DNA from: Rhodococcus sp. 1163
GTDB taxonomy: Bacteria > Actinomycetota > Actinomycetes > Mycobacteriales > Mycobacteriaceae
DNA: 64,000 nucleotides
NCBI RefSeq assembly: GCF_002091985.1
Contig: NZ_MKKX01000017.1
Location: 1-64,000, forward strand
Reading direction: 5' to 3'
Below, one piece after another: positions 63,654 through 64,000 of the stretch. How positions within the stretch are numbered: the stretch's first letter is position 1; each line of letters opens with the position of its first letter. The position numbers and the translations under genes are program-made. Under the pieces are notes generated by a model. It made no database searches and was not told the DNA's origin. It was given only the letters and a program-made list of their open reading frames with translations.

Positions 63654-64000
63654 TCAGAGCCGTTCGATGATCGTGACGTTGGCGGTACCGCCGCCTTCAC
63701 ATACGGTCTGCAGGCCGTAGCGGCCACCGGTACGTTCGAGTTCACACAGCATGGTGGCGAACAGCTTTGCCCCCGTCGCGCCGAGTGGGTGCCCGAGAGC
63801 GATCGCACCACCGTTGATGTTGACCCGGGCCGGATCAGCGCCGGTCTCCTTCAGCCACGCCAGGACGACGGGAGCGAACGCCTCGTTGATTTCCACGACG
63901 TCGATGTCGTCGATCGACAGGCCGGCCTTCTCGAGTGCGTGCTTGGTGGCCGTGATCGGCGCACTCAGCATGAAGATCGGGTCGGCACCGCGGGCACTGA
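63654..64000 (-). CDS. fadA6: Thiolase C-terminal part, FadA6-like (cut by the window)
   Basis: The last 115 or so residues of an acetyl-CoA acyltransferase running off the right edge. Key elements are VEINEAFAPVVLAWLKETGA, INGGAIALGHPLGATGAKLF, with catalytic His, and LQTVCEGGGTANVTIIERL with the active-site Cys. It resembles FadA6 of the KstR2 regulon, which acts late in ring C/D breakdown; this fits the nearby ipdABC operon, but the N-terminus is outside the window. Confidence 0.8.
   Translation of the reverse strand, partial: SARGADPIFMLSAPITATKHALEKAGLSIDDIDVVEINEAFAPVVLAWLKETGADPARVNINGGAIALGHPLGATGAKLFATMLCELERTGGRYGLQTVCEGGGTANVTIIERL

Overview
The window is high-GC actinobacterial DNA, most likely from Rhodococcus or a close mycolic-acid relative. 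The evidence is dense short-gap operons with ATGA/GTGA start-stop overlaps, many GTG starts, KstR and KstR2 operators, LGFP-repeat and Rv1733c-type proteins, a GH76 mannanase, and a gene order that follows the Mycobacterium tuberculosis Rv0357c-Rv0385 block (named here from memory of the families). No rRNA, tRNA, CRISPR array, insertion sequence or prophage was seen.

Layout. 1-6.8 kb holds housekeeping and accessory metabolism: an SMP-30 lactonase and amidohydrolase pair, purT with a DUF456 gene, an alpha-methylacyl-CoA racemase, and a MocR regulator divergent from a DNA-alkyl-cysteine methyltransferase. 6.9-13.3 kb is an accessory island. It has an LGFP-repeat gene and a tightly coupled eight-gene leftward operon in which three SipW-type (Ser-His) signal peptidases alternate with TasA/camelysin-like exported proteins. 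The last peptidase is fused to what looks like its own substrate domain. 13.7-25 kb is the conserved purA block: purA, Rv0358-like, M50 protease, a CDF metal exporter with its operator, FUSC, DUF3151, Rv0361-like, fba, two DedA proteins, a GH76 mannanase and a TrmH-type methyltransferase.

25-42 kb holds a lipoprotein, two SDRs, a YhhN protein, an Rv1733c-like protein, an Ala-rich coiled-coil surface protein overlapping a sortase-like lipoprotein, pyrE, LemA, a DUF5666-like protein, clpB with a HAIR element, a two-component system divergent from an ABC transporter, and an Rv0385-type flavohaemoglobin whose ribosome site can be masked by its own leader.

43-57.4 kb is a sterol catabolic region. 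A KstR-type section (fadD, an F420 oxidoreductase, the DUF35/ltp4/ltp3 aldolase set, a second F420 oxidoreductase, cyp125, fadA5) handles the side chain. A KstR2-type operon (echA20-ipdA-ipdB-ipdC) handles C/D-ring opening, and a partial fadA6-like thiolase lies at the right edge. An EspR-like regulator and an unrecognised protein sit between the two sections. 57.4-64 kb holds DUF2277, two TetR regulators, a YhgE-like membrane exporter with a triple operator, a GyrI-like protein, a stand-alone P450 strongly resembling the P450 BM3 haem domain, and dinB.

The best candidate for a poorly described system is the SipW/TasA-like operon at 7495-13280. Next is the coiled-coil protein and sortase-like pair at 28922-31304.
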